Origin: Anaerolineae bacterium
Lineage (GTDB): Bacteria; Chloroflexota; Anaerolineae; 4572-78; J111
Direction: 5' to 3'
Length of the DNA: 64,000 bases
Assembly: GCA_022071955.1 (NCBI GenBank)
Contig: JAJVIM010000011.1
Coordinates: forward strand, 186,001-250,000
The notes under the pieces are model-generated. The model had not been told where the DNA came from. It made no database searches and saw only the letters and a list, made by a program, of their open reading frames with translations. Below, one piece after another: positions 49,794 through 57,555 of the stretch. Each line of letters opens with the position of its first letter. The stretch's first letter is position 1. Both the position numbers and the translations under genes were made by a program.

Positions 49794-50774
49794 TTATTTG
49801 GTCAAAACATCCAGCAGAGCCTGGGCGGTGAGCCGGTGGGCCAGCGCATTGGGATGGCCATCTGTGCCGGAAACCCGCAGTTCTGCCGGCGGGTAGGCCG
49901 AAAAATAATCGCGCAGGTCGAGCACGGTAAAGCCATCGGCCTGAGCCAGCGCCGCCACCTGAGCGTGAATATCGGCGTAAGGATAATTGTCCCAATCGTG
50001 CCATAAATCGGGAAAAAGTACAACGATGACCCGCGCGTCGCTGCCGGCAGCCATCGTTTTGATCTGGCCAAAGCCGTTAACCACGCTGTCCCAACTGGCG
50101 GGATCGTTGTGCAAATAGCGATAGTAGTTGCCGCCGCCGCTGGCCAGCATCTTGACTCGCTTAACGCCCTGGGCTATCAGCCGCAGTACGTGCGAATATT
50201 GCCACCAGCTTGCCTGCCGGAAATAGGCCGGAATTTGCTGGATCGGCTCAATTTCGGGGTCGTTCATTACATACCCCAAAATGATAACCTCCGGCCGCCA
50301 CTGCATCCCTTTGTATTTGAGTACGGCCACCTCGTCTTTGGTGGCGTAGCCGGATACCGACAGGTTGAGCACTTCAACCGTGGGGTCAACCTGCTGCAGT
50401 TTTTGCTCCAGCAATTGGGTAAATACTTCGTCCTGGGGCAGATAAAATCCAAAAGAAAACGAGTCGCCCAGCACCACAATTTTTCGGGGACGGGCCGGGT
50501 CCGGCTCGTCGTCGCGCATGCCGTAGCTGTTGGTAGTTACCAGCGCGCCGTGGGCCTCGGTGTGAACATTGGGCGCCAGCTCGTAATCCAGCCCCGGCGT
50601 TTGCGAGGCCTGATAGATGATGTCACGGGCCACGTTGGGCAGTTCGCTGGCCGGCGGCCGGTAATCGACGGGCATAAACAGCCGCAAAAACAGCTCGATG
50701 ACCAGCAGAGTGACCAGCAGCGTCGCCAGCAGCACCAGTCCGTTGAGCAGCGTTTTGCCAACCCGGTAAGACAT
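49794..50774 (-). CDS. Membrane-anchored SGNH/GDSL hydrolase
   Basis: 326 residues starting MSYRVGKTLLNGLVLL; the ATG shares one base with the TGA of the upstream gene (TGATG). A longer frame to 51101 only overlaps that gene. One N-terminal helix (LVLLATLLVTLLVIELFLRLF), then a canonical SGNH fold: block I VVLGDSFSFGFYLPQDEVF, LNLSVSGYATKDEV, block III ILGYVMNDPEIEP and block V GTDGHPNALAHRLTAQAL. It should act outside the membrane on an acyl ester of a glycan or lipid. It is the second SGNH protein of the cluster and has intact catalytic residues. Confidence 0.85.
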   Translation of the reverse strand: MSYRVGKTLLNGLVLLATLLVTLLVIELFLRLFMPVDYRPPASELPNVARDIIYQASQTPGLDYELAPNVHTEAHGALVTTNSYGMRDDEPDPARPRKIVVLGDSFSFGFYLPQDEVFTQLLEQKLQQVDPTVEVLNLSVSGYATKDEVAVLKYKGMQWRPEVIILGYVMNDPEIEPIQQIPAYFRQASWWQYSHVLRLIAQGVKRVKMLASGGGNYYRYLHNDPASWDSVVNGFGQIKTMAAGSDARVIVVLFPDLWHDWDNYPYADIHAQVAALAQADGFTVLDLRDYFSAYPPAELRVSGTDGHPNALAHRLTAQALLDVLTK

Positions 50775-51973
50775 CAGCGCCGCCCCCGCAGCCGCCGGAA
50801 CAGCTCCAGCGCCAGCAGCGCCAGCACCAGCGTCCGGGCGATGATGGTCAGCGGCAGCAGCGCGGTTAGCCCCCGCGACAGGATAACCGGCCATTCCAGA
50901 AAATTGATAAAGCCCAGCACAATGATAAACAAAATGGCCCGGCCCGGCGGCAGGGCCAGCAGCAGCAGCGGGATGAGAAACGTTTGCCACTGCGGGCTCC
51001 AGCCCGGCGACCACAGGACAAACAAAATAAAGGTGAAAGCGGCAAAAATCGCGGTGTCCAGTTTGTCGTCCGGCAGGGCGCGCGGGCGAGTGAGCACCCA
51101 CAGCCCCAGCGCGGCAAACGGCAGCAGAGTCAGCCAGCCGGGGACAACCGGCGGATTGTTGAGCGGGGTGGTGGCTTTGGCCGGGTCAAAATGATCATCG
51201 AGCGGGCCAAAGTTGCCGGTGGTAAAGTTGCCATCGAGCAGCGCCCACACGCTCTCGTAGCTGGATTTGTGGGCCTGGGCCTGCACCGAAGCCAGCGTCG
51301 TGGTGGGGTTGACGGCGGCAAATGGGGCAAACAACATCACCCCGATGAGCGCCGCCCCGGCCACGGTAAGCAGCGCGATTTTCAGGCCGCGTAACCGCCA
51401 CGCCGCCGCCGAAAGGATGATCGGCACAAATTTAACCATCGCCCCCAACCCCAGCGCCACCGCCAGCAGCCGATTTTGGCCGCGTACCAGCGCCAGCAGC
51501 GCCAGCAGTACAAAAAACGTGGTCAGGCTATCAAAATTGCCCAGCCAGAAAAAGACCGGCACAAACAGGGCGGTGTAAATCCAGGCTGCGGTGATGGCGC
51601 GCGCCCGGCCGTAAATCAAAAACGACAGCCGGTACAGCAGATACAGGTTGGCGCATTCCACCAACAGCAGCACCGCCGCCAGCAGCACAATATAATTTTT
51701 GAGCTGCTGCCCGGCCAAAAAATAGACGCCAATATTCAAATAGGGGAAAATGGGCGGGAATTCGTACCAGTAGTGGATAAAGGGGTAGTACCCCTGGCGG
51801 GTCATGCTGGCCAGATTAAAATAGTGCTGGTAGTCGCCGTAAGTGATCAGGTTTTCCGGAGGAAAGGCCAGCAGCAGCATCAATCGGCTGGAAAAAAACA
51901 GGGCCAAAATATGCCAGATGCCCAAACTATGCCGGTAACTGCGGTCGTCTGCGTCCACCTGCCTGGTGGTCAT
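50774..51973 (-). CDS. GT87 (DUF2029)-like membrane glycosyltransferase
   Basis: 399 residues from MTTRQVDADDRSY; an upstream TTG would add 11 residues without a ribosome binding site. The first loop NLITYGDYQHYFNLASMTRQGYYPFIHYWYEFPPIFPYL is typical of GT87-like polyprenyl-phosphate-mannose transferases (D-Y-x-x-Y, G-x-P, W-x-E-x-PP). GLGAMVKFVPIILSAAAWRLRGL matches the later KP/KF motif. About ten helices. The gap 51974-52270 upstream holds the inverted-repeat element at 52039-52206 and no gene. Confidence 0.8.
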   Translation of the reverse strand: MTTRQVDADDRSYRHSLGIWHILALFFSSRLMLLLAFPPENLITYGDYQHYFNLASMTRQGYYPFIHYWYEFPPIFPYLNIGVYFLAGQQLKNYIVLLAAVLLLVECANLYLLYRLSFLIYGRARAITAAWIYTALFVPVFFWLGNFDSLTTFFVLLALLALVRGQNRLLAVALGLGAMVKFVPIILSAAAWRLRGLKIALLTVAGAALIGVMLFAPFAAVNPTTTLASVQAQAHKSSYESVWALLDGNFTTGNFGPLDDHFDPAKATTPLNNPPVVPGWLTLLPFAALGLWVLTRPRALPDDKLDTAIFAAFTFILFVLWSPGWSPQWQTFLIPLLLLALPPGRAILFIIVLGFINFLEWPVILSRGLTALLPLTIIARTLVLALLALELFRRLRGRR

Positions 51974-52038
51974 AGTGAGTCGCTCTCGGTGATAAGTAAT
52001 TTTCAAAACTAACCTTTAAAATTGGCATAAAACAAATA

Positions 52039-52206
52039 GACAGGATTTACAGGATTTTCGGGATTAAAATAGCTGACTCCGCTGAAAAAAGGTTATTTTG
52101 CCCAAAAAGTATGTGTTTCTGACCAAATAACGCTGGTTAGTAGACCATTTTTTGAGTTTTTCAGTGGAGTCGTAGCTAAAATCAAATCAATCCTGTTAAT
52201 CCTGTC
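52039..52206. repeat. 168-bp MITE-like element with about 50-bp terminal inverted repeats
   Basis: The left end begins GACAGGATTTACAGGATT and continues to CTGACTCCGCTGAAAAA. The right end, read on the opposite strand, begins GACAGGATTAACAGGATT and continues to CGACTCCACTGAAAAA. The match is good over about 50 bp with small indels. The centre of about 65 bp has no coding capacity, so it is a non-autonomous element or a large hairpin. Confidence 0.7.
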
Positions 52207-52270
52207 CAATATAAAGTACCAATGTAGAGTTGAAAACAACTTATTGGGAAAATAACTGCGTTTTGAGCCA

Positions 52271-53365
52271 TTATAACATACCCGGCGCCATTATCAGCAA
52301 AATGCCGGATGGCGCCCACAAAATGGCCGCCGCGGGTAATAACCGGGGATGGTAGGCCGCCAGCCACACCAACACCACCGCGACCAACCCCAACGCCGTG
52401 CGAAACATTGCCAGCGGATCCGGCCACGTAAACTGCGGCAGCGTGGCAATTAACGCCGTGTTGGCCAGCACCAGAAAAATCAGATGCCCGGCTCGGGACC
52501 GCTGCGGCAACCGGCGCAAATCGAGTAGCGCCCACACGCTGCCGGCGATTGCCGGCAGCAGCACCCACAGGCTGACTACAATTCGGCTTATCGGCTCGGT
52601 AAGGTATTGGAACCCGGCAAATGGAATAAATGTGGGGGTTAACAGATGACTCGCCGCCCCATACTTAATATTCAAAAAAATGGACCAAAACAAATATGGC
52701 GTCGAGCTGCCGGCCAGCAGCAGCGCCGGTCGCCAGCGCCGGTTGAGCAGTTCCCAGGCCGCCAATCCCAACGGAATAACCAGGCCCATCTCTTTGGCCA
52801 AACCGGCCAGCCCAAACAACAACACCGCTACCCCCAGCCGCGAGCGTTCGTAAGCCAGCCAGCCGCCCAATGCCAGAGCCACGGCCAGCAACTCGTTAAG
52901 GTTGGCTCGCAGCGAAAAGACAAACCCAATATAGGCCATCAGCGTTAAGGCGTACCACGGTTTTGCCCCGCGCCGGGCCAGCAATTGAGCCAGCAGCGTC
53001 ACCGAGGCTGCGCCGGCCGCGCAATTGGTCAGTACCATTACCCACGGCAGCAGCAGCGGCTGCCCGCCCAGCGATATACCCCACGCCAGCATGGGCAGCA
53101 AAATCCGGCGATAACGATGCGCGGGCGGAGTCAAAAATTCGGCGGCGTTGAGGGGGTCGCGGGCAATATAATAAACAAACTGACCATCGTAACCGAGGGT
53201 GCCATCGGGATTTTTTTGGCTGATTTGGGAACCTTCATACACAAACACCATGGGGTTCCAGCGGTGATTGGCCAAAATCAGCCCCACAAACCCAAGCTGA
53301 AAAACCAGAGCCACAAGCCCTACCACGAGTGGCAAATGAGGGGATGATTTTTCAGATAAAGGCAT
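52271..53365 (-). CDS. Polytopic membrane protein, GT-C-like
   Basis: 364 residues, about nine helices. The first loop has KNPDGTLGYDGQFVYYIARDPLNAAEFLTPPAHRYRRILLPMLAW. The YDGQF-Y...HRYRRILLP pattern occurs in a family of putative membrane glycosyltransferases or flippases. Later, LAKEMGLVIPLGLAAWEL resembles the K-E/K-P motif of GT87-like proteins. The C-terminus is a hydrophobic run with no soluble domain. It lies 21 bp after the mannose-phosphate synthase-like gene, so donor synthesis and this protein are probably coexpressed. Confidence 0.65.
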   Translation of the reverse strand: MPLSEKSSPHLPLVVGLVALVFQLGFVGLILANHRWNPMVFVYEGSQISQKNPDGTLGYDGQFVYYIARDPLNAAEFLTPPAHRYRRILLPMLAWGISLGGQPLLLPWVMVLTNCAAGAASVTLLAQLLARRGAKPWYALTLMAYIGFVFSLRANLNELLAVALALGGWLAYERSRLGVAVLLFGLAGLAKEMGLVIPLGLAAWELLNRRWRPALLLAGSSTPYLFWSIFLNIKYGAASHLLTPTFIPFAGFQYLTEPISRIVVSLWVLLPAIAGSVWALLDLRRLPQRSRAGHLIFLVLANTALIATLPQFTWPDPLAMFRTALGLVAVVLVWLAAYHPRLLPAAAILWAPSGILLIMAPGML

Positions 53366-53386
53366 ACGCAGATAACCGGTGGAAGG

Positions 53387-54184
53387 TTAATCGGGTGAAA
53401 CCGGCTGGCCCGGCAGCGATGAATCAGCGGCAGAGTTGGCGGGAGCAGGCGGCAGTTTGGAAACATCGAGCTGTGGTTTGGGCTTGAGTCGACCCAGCGT
53501 TAACCGGCCCACCGTGTACATCGCCTTGTAAATCTCGCGCTGCGAGATTTTGCTGGTACCGCGCTCGCGGTTGGCAAAAATGATGGGGATTTCGCCCACG
53601 GTAAAACCGGCGCGCTGAGATTTAAACAGCATCTCCACTAAAAACGAATACCCATTGGAAAAAATGCGGTCCAGCTCAATGGTTTCCAGCACCTCGCGGT
53701 GGTAGCAGCGAAACCCGGCCGTGCAGTCTCGCGCTTTTAAGCCCAGCATGGTGCGAGCAAAGGCATTGGCGGCCCAGCTCAAAAAACGACGGCTCAGTTC
53801 CCAGTTTCGCACGCCGCCGCCGGGAATATAGCGCGAGCCAATGGTAATGTGGTGATAGCTACTCAACTCAACCAGCCCGGGAATGTACGAGGGATTGTGC
53901 GAAAAATCGGCGTCCATTGTAATCAGCCGGGTAGCACCTTCGGCCAGCCCCTTTTTAAAGCCGGCGATGTAAGCCGTGCCCAGCCCCAATTTGCCCGCCC
54001 GGTGAATCACCGCCACCCGCGGACTCTGCGCGGCCAGCGCAGCGGCGATTTGGCCGGTGCCATCCGGCGAATTGTCATCAACCACAATCACCCCGGCGTT
54101 AATCGGCAGCGCCAAAATCTGTCCAACCAGGTCGCTAATATTTTCTTTTTCGTTGTAAGTGGGAATTATAACTCGAATATCCAC
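53387..54184 (-). CDS. Polyprenol monophosphomannose synthase-like glycosyltransferase (GT2)
   Basis: 265 residues. GTG start preceded by GAGGAC. The GT2 domain has VIIPTYNEKENISDLV, VVDDNSPDGTGQIAA, LGTAYIAGFKKGL, TMDADFSHNP (the Asp-x-Asp metal motif), GSRYIPGGGVRNWELSRRFLSWAAN, RDCTAGFRCYHREVLE and ERGTSKISQREIYKA. This is a full match to DPM1-type polyprenyl-phosphate mannose (or glucose) synthases. The short C-terminal extension has no membrane helices. The enzyme makes the lipid-linked sugar that GT-C enzymes use, and it heads the membrane-enzyme cluster, so it probably feeds them. Confidence 0.92.
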   Translation of the reverse strand: MDIRVIIPTYNEKENISDLVGQILALPINAGVIVVDDNSPDGTGQIAAALAAQSPRVAVIHRAGKLGLGTAYIAGFKKGLAEGATRLITMDADFSHNPSYIPGLVELSSYHHITIGSRYIPGGGVRNWELSRRFLSWAANAFARTMLGLKARDCTAGFRCYHREVLETIELDRIFSNGYSFLVEMLFKSQRAGFTVGEIPIIFANRERGTSKISQREIYKAMYTVGRLTLGRLKPKPQLDVSKLPPAPANSAADSSLPGQPVSPD

Positions 54185-54345
54185 GTAGTCCTCGATGCTC
54201 CAAAATTCAGAATGGTTATCTTACCACAAAGCAAAACTTTGGGCGATTCCGTCACGGCCTCAATTTGACAAGCCACGCCGCCTCCCGATAATTGTTAAAC
54301 CGTTAGTGTCACAGAATGTTCGCCACCACATACTTGGCCGTAGTC

Positions 54346-54408
54346 GGTTGCGAGTTGCGGGTTGCAAGTTGCGCGTTTCACCCGCCACCCGCGACTTGCA
54401 ACTCGCAG
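54346..54408. repeat. Heptamer array GGTTGCG / CCCGCCA / CTTGCAA
   Basis: Units GGTTGCG, AGTTGCG, GGTTGCA, AGTTGCG, CGTTTCA, CCCGCCA, CCCGCGA, CTTGCAA, CTCGCAG. The two ends are inverted (GCGAGTTGC against GCAACTCGC), so it could fold on itself. Confidence 0.75.
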
Positions 54409-54434
54409 CTTTTTTGGGTGGCGAGTGATTAACA

Positions 54435-54466
54435 ATTCACAATTCATAATTCACAATTCATAATTG
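54435..54466. repeat. Heptamer array ATTCACA/ATTCATA
   Basis: Alternating ATTCACA, ATTCATA, ATTCACA, ATTCATA ending ATTG, 20 bp before the ATG of the esterase gene. The gap 54185-54486 holds the two heptamer arrays and no gene that I can support. Confidence 0.8.
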
Positions 54467-54486
54467 TATTTTTAACGGAGGCGACG

Positions 54487-55506
54487 ATGCCCGGCCAGAT
54501 TATCATTGAAACCATCAACAGCGAAGTTCTGCGCGATAACCCTCTGGGCGACCCATTTGAGCGCCGAGTGCCGGTCTATTTGCCGCCCGGCTACGCCAAC
54601 GACCAGCCCCGCTATCCCACCGTTTATCTGCTCACCGGCTTTACCGGCCGCGGCACGCTAATGATCAACGATGCCACCTTTGACGAGTCAATTCAGGAGC
54701 GGCTGGACCGGCTGATCGCTGCCGGCGACATCGCGCCGCTGATTGTGGTGATGCCCGATGCTTTTACCCGCTACGGCGGCAGCCAATACCTCAACTCCAG
54801 CGCCACCGGCCGCTACGAAGACCACCTCATCCACGAAGTAATCCCCTATATTGACCATCACTTTCACACCCGCCCCGAAGCCAACTTTAGGGCCATTGCC
54901 GGCAAGTCGTCCGGCGGCTTTGGCGCGCTGGTGCAGGCGATGCGCCATCCTCACCTGTTTGGTGTGGTGGCCTGCCACAGCGGTGATATGGCCTTTGACT
55001 ACTGCTACCAACCCGACTTTGTGAAATTTATCAACGCCGCCGCCCGCAACGGCATCAACTCGGCTGAGTCTTTGCGGGATTGGCTGGCCGGTTTTTCGCC
55101 AAAAATGCACCCCAAACCGCCCGCCTTTTTTGACGTGCTGCACATGGCCGCGATGTCAGCCTGTTACTCGCCCAACCCCGCCGCCCCCACCGGCTTCGAT
55201 TTGCCGTTTGACTTCCACACCGGCAAACTCAGGCCGGAGGTGTGGCAGCGCTGGCTGGCCCACGACCCGCTGGTTATGATCGAGCAGCCGGAGCACCGGG
55301 CCGCGCTGCGCCAAATGCGGCTGATCTATCTCGATTGCGGCAACCAGGATGAGTACGCCCTGCATTTGGGCGCGCGCCAGTTCAGCCAGCGCCTCACCGA
55401 ACTGGCCATGCCCCACCACTACGAAGAGTTTGACGGCGGCCACCGCAGCACCCAGTTCCGCTACGACGCTTCGCTCAAAGCCATCTCCCGCATTTTTTCA
55501 GAATAG
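54487..55506 (+). CDS. Alpha/beta-hydrolase esterase (esterase D/antigen 85-like family)
   Basis: 339 residues with a strong ribosome binding site (ACGGAGGCGACG before the ATG). The fold signature is RRVPVYLPPGYAND, YPTVYLLTGFTGRG, LIVVMPDAFTRYGGSQYLNS, then the nucleophile elbow AIAGKSSGGFGAL with the catalytic Ser near residue 142. A late Asp (YLDCGNQDEYALHLGA) and His (FDGGHRSTQFRYD) complete a plausible triad. There is no signal peptide, so it should act in the cytoplasm, perhaps on an acyl ester or S-formylglutathione-like substrate. It precedes the regulator/transporter genes by about 126 bp and has its own leader. Confidence 0.85.
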   Translation: MPGQIIIETINSEVLRDNPLGDPFERRVPVYLPPGYANDQPRYPTVYLLTGFTGRGTLMINDATFDESIQERLDRLIAAGDIAPLIVVMPDAFTRYGGSQYLNSSATGRYEDHLIHEVIPYIDHHFHTRPEANFRAIAGKSSGGFGALVQAMRHPHLFGVVACHSGDMAFDYCYQPDFVKFINAAARNGINSAESLRDWLAGFSPKMHPKPPAFFDVLHMAAMSACYSPNPAAPTGFDLPFDFHTGKLRPEVWQRWLAHDPLVMIEQPEHRAALRQMRLIYLDCGNQDEYALHLGARQFSQRLTELAMPHHYEEFDGGHRSTQFRYDASLKAISRIFSE

Positions 55507-55518
55507 TCAAAATTTGGG

Positions 55519-55555
55519 TTTGCCAGCGGCGCGGCATAGCCGCGCCGCTGACAAA
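55519..55555. repeat. Palindrome CAGCGGCGCGGC-ATA-GCCGCGCCGCTG, possible terminator
   Basis: Perfect 12-bp inner arms (55524-55535, 55539-55550), extended to about 17 bp with one mismatch. It lies 12 bp after the esterase stop codon. No T-run follows it, so it may be a dispersed palindrome related in plan to those at 7547 and 59667. Confidence 0.6.
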
Positions 55556-55573
55556 CATTCGTAGGTATTCTTT

Positions 55574-55626
55574 TTGCGCCTAAATAATAGTCCGGTATAA
55601 TAGACGCCAGTTTTTTATACTGGACT
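55574..55626 (+). promoter_or_regulatory. Promoter with an overlapping inverted-repeat operator before the HTH/PNPOx regulator
   Basis: TTGCGC (55574-55579) and TATAAT (55596-55601) are spaced by 16 bp. The arms AGTCCGGTATA (55589-55599) and TATACTGGACT (55616-55626) are inverted, 10 of 11 matching, with 27 bp between arm starts. One arm overlaps the -10 box and the other lies just before the ATG at 55633. This is the arrangement expected for negative autoregulation. Confidence 0.65.
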
Positions 55627-55632
55627 AAACCG

Positions 55633-56796
55633 ATGACCTACACCCAACAGGTTCCCGCCGCCGAGCGCACCCTGCACCTGCTCGAAGCACTGGTTGCCGC
55701 CCCGCAGGGGCTATCCGCCGCCGAGCTGATGGACCAACTCAATATCACCCGCAGCAGCCTGTTTGCCCTGCTCAACACGCTCAAGGCTCGCAACTACGTG
55801 GAGCAAACCGAGGGCCGCCGTTACCGCCCCGGCCCGGCTTTATTTGGGCTGATCCCCAGCCAGCAGCGCAGCCGGCAGGCGCTCATCGATGCTTTTCAGG
55901 CCGATGCCGAACTGGGCCTGCTGGGCGAAAGCGCCGCCCTCACCCGGCTCGATGGCCCGGAAACAGTGGTTATTGCCGCCCGCGAAAGCAGCCAGACCGT
56001 GCGCGCCGTACTGGCCATTGGCCAGCGTCGTCCGGCTGCCACCACCGCCGACGGGCTGGCGCTGCTGGCCGGGCTACCCGCCGGCGCGCTGGAGCGCAGT
56101 CAACCCCAAAACCGAGCGGCGCTGGCCCAGGTACGCCAAAATGGGCTGGCCCAAACCCAAACCGCCGATGTGGTTGAACTGGCCTGCCCCATCTGCCCGG
56201 ACGGCATTCAGCCGGATTCGGCGCTGCTGCTGGCGGTACCGGCCTACCGCTTTGGCTCCGCCGCCGGGCTGGTGCAGGGGCTGCGCAGCGCCGCCGCCCG
56301 GCTGTCGCTGCGGCTGGGCGCGCCGGTGTACCGCCCTTACGGTCACATCAACCCGGAACTGGTTGAACCGGCCGCCCCGCTGGAGCCGGACGAACTGGCC
56401 CGTTTTTTATACGGCGCGTGGGGCGCGCGGCTGGCCTGTGTTCGTGGCGATGGCTCGCCGCATGTGGTGCCGCTGTGGTACGAGTGGGACGGGCAATTTT
56501 TCTGGGTGACGGCCTCGCCCAGCGCCTCGTGGGCCGGCTACCTGCGCGAACACAACGGTGTGGCGCTGACCATCGACGAGCCGTGGCCGCCGCTGCGCCG
56601 CGCCCTCATCTCCGGCGAGGCGGCCGCCGTGCCGGCCGGCCAGGTTCCCGGCGGCGGGCTGGCGGCGCTCCGCCGGCGCATGGCCGCCCGCTACCTCGGC
56701 GAAGCCGGTCTGCCGGCCCCGGAATCGGATGCGGGCTGGGCGGCCTTCAAAATTACGCCCAAAAAAATCATCGGCCAGCGCGGATTGGTCAAATAA
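55633..56796 (+). CDS. IclR-type HTH regulator fused to a PNPOx-like (flavin-binding type) domain
   Basis: 387 residues. Residues about 5-65 form an IclR-type winged helix (ERTLHLLEALVAAPQGLSAAELMDQLNITRSSLFALLNTLKARNYVEQTEG). Residues about 75-235 look like a shortened IclR effector-binding region with LAIGQRRPAATTADGLALLAGL. Residues about 250-387 form a pyridoxamine 5'-phosphate oxidase-like split barrel (FLYGAWGARLACVRGDGSPHVVPLWYEWDGQFFWVTASP and VALTIDE). Such barrels bind FMN, F420 or heme. It directly precedes an ABC transporter of the RibXY/Thi type and probably controls it, perhaps sensing a flavin; this is inference. No enzymatic role can be excluded. Confidence 0.75.
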   Translation: MTYTQQVPAAERTLHLLEALVAAPQGLSAAELMDQLNITRSSLFALLNTLKARNYVEQTEGRRYRPGPALFGLIPSQQRSRQALIDAFQADAELGLLGESAALTRLDGPETVVIAARESSQTVRAVLAIGQRRPAATTADGLALLAGLPAGALERSQPQNRAALAQVRQNGLAQTQTADVVELACPICPDGIQPDSALLLAVPAYRFGSAAGLVQGLRSAAARLSLRLGAPVYRPYGHINPELVEPAAPLEPDELARFLYGAWGARLACVRGDGSPHVVPLWYEWDGQFFWVTASPSASWAGYLREHNGVALTIDEPWPPLRRALISGEAAAVPAGQVPGGGLAALRRRMAARYLGEAGLPAPESDAGWAAFKITPKKIIGQRGLVK

Positions 56797-57555
56797 ATGG
56801 CGGCCATCGATGTGGACATTGCCCGTGTAACGCACCACTTCGCCGGCCAGCCGCCGCTGACCGCGCTGCAAAACGTGTCGCTGACCGTGGCTCCCGGCGA
56901 GTTTGTGGCGCTGATCGGCCCCAGCGGCTGCGGCAAATCGACGCTGCTGCGGCTGGCAGCCGGGCTGCTGCAACCCAGCACGGGGCAGGTGCGGCTGGCC
57001 GGCCAGCCCGCCGCCGAGCTTCGCCGCCGGCAGGAGATTGGCTGGATGGCCCAGCAATCGGCCTTGCTGCCGTGGCGCACGGTGCTGGATAACGTGCGGC
57101 TGCCGCGCCAGCTCAAACGCAACGGCGCGTCGCCGGCCCAGTCGCCGGAGAAGTTGCTGGCGCGGGTGGGGCTGGCCCCGTTTGCCGGCGCTTACCCGGC
57201 CACGCTGTCCGGCGGTATGCAACAGCGAGTGGCGCTGGCCCGCACCCTGGCCGTTGACGCCTCGCTGTGGCTGATGGATGAACCGTTTGCCGCGCTGGAC
57301 GAGCTGACCCGCGAGGCGCTGGCCGGCGAGTTGCTGGCCATTTGGCAAACGGTGCGGCCCACGGTGCTGTGGGTCACGCATCACCTGAGTGAAGCGGTGC
57401 GGCTGGCCGACCGGGTGGTGGTGCTGTCGGCGCGGCCCGGCGCGGTGGCCGGCTGCGTGCCGGTGGCCCTGCCCCGCCCGCGCGATGACACCGGCCCGGC
57501 GTTTCAGGCGGTGGTGCGGCAGGTGCGCTGTCTGCTGACCGGAGGCGGGCAATGA
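56797..57555 (+). CDS. ABC transporter ATP-binding protein (SsuB/ThiZ/RibZ-like)
   Basis: 252 residues, complete ATPase: Walker A LIGPSGCGKSTLL, Q loop GWMAQQSALLPWRT, signature LSGGMQQRVALARTLAV, Walker B LWLMDEPFAALDELTRE and switch His in VLWVTHHLSEAVRLADRV. This is the subfamily that powers nitrate, sulfonate, taurine and thiamine-precursor importers. The ATG follows the regulator's stop codon directly, without a gap, and the end overlaps the permease by 4 bp, so the regulator, ATPase and permease form one translational unit. A longer leader is not needed. Confidence 0.92.
   Translation: MAAIDVDIARVTHHFAGQPPLTALQNVSLTVAPGEFVALIGPSGCGKSTLLRLAAGLLQPSTGQVRLAGQPAAELRRRQEIGWMAQQSALLPWRTVLDNVRLPRQLKRNGASPAQSPEKLLARVGLAPFAGAYPATLSGGMQQRVALARTLAVDASLWLMDEPFAALDELTREALAGELLAIWQTVRPTVLWVTHHLSEAVRLADRVVVLSARPGAVAGCVPVALPRPRDDTGPAFQAVVRQVRCLLTGGGQ

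Noticed and set aside
49794-51101. Longer version of the SGNH gene with a 109-residue N-terminal extension
   Set aside because: The extension only overlaps the upstream GT87-like gene in another frame. The ATG sharing one base with that gene's stop codon gives a proper membrane anchor.
55556-55632. FMN (RFN) or TPP riboswitch before the transporter genes
   Set aside because: I looked for the conserved core sequences upstream of 55633 and 58597 and saw neither. A covariance-model search would settle it.
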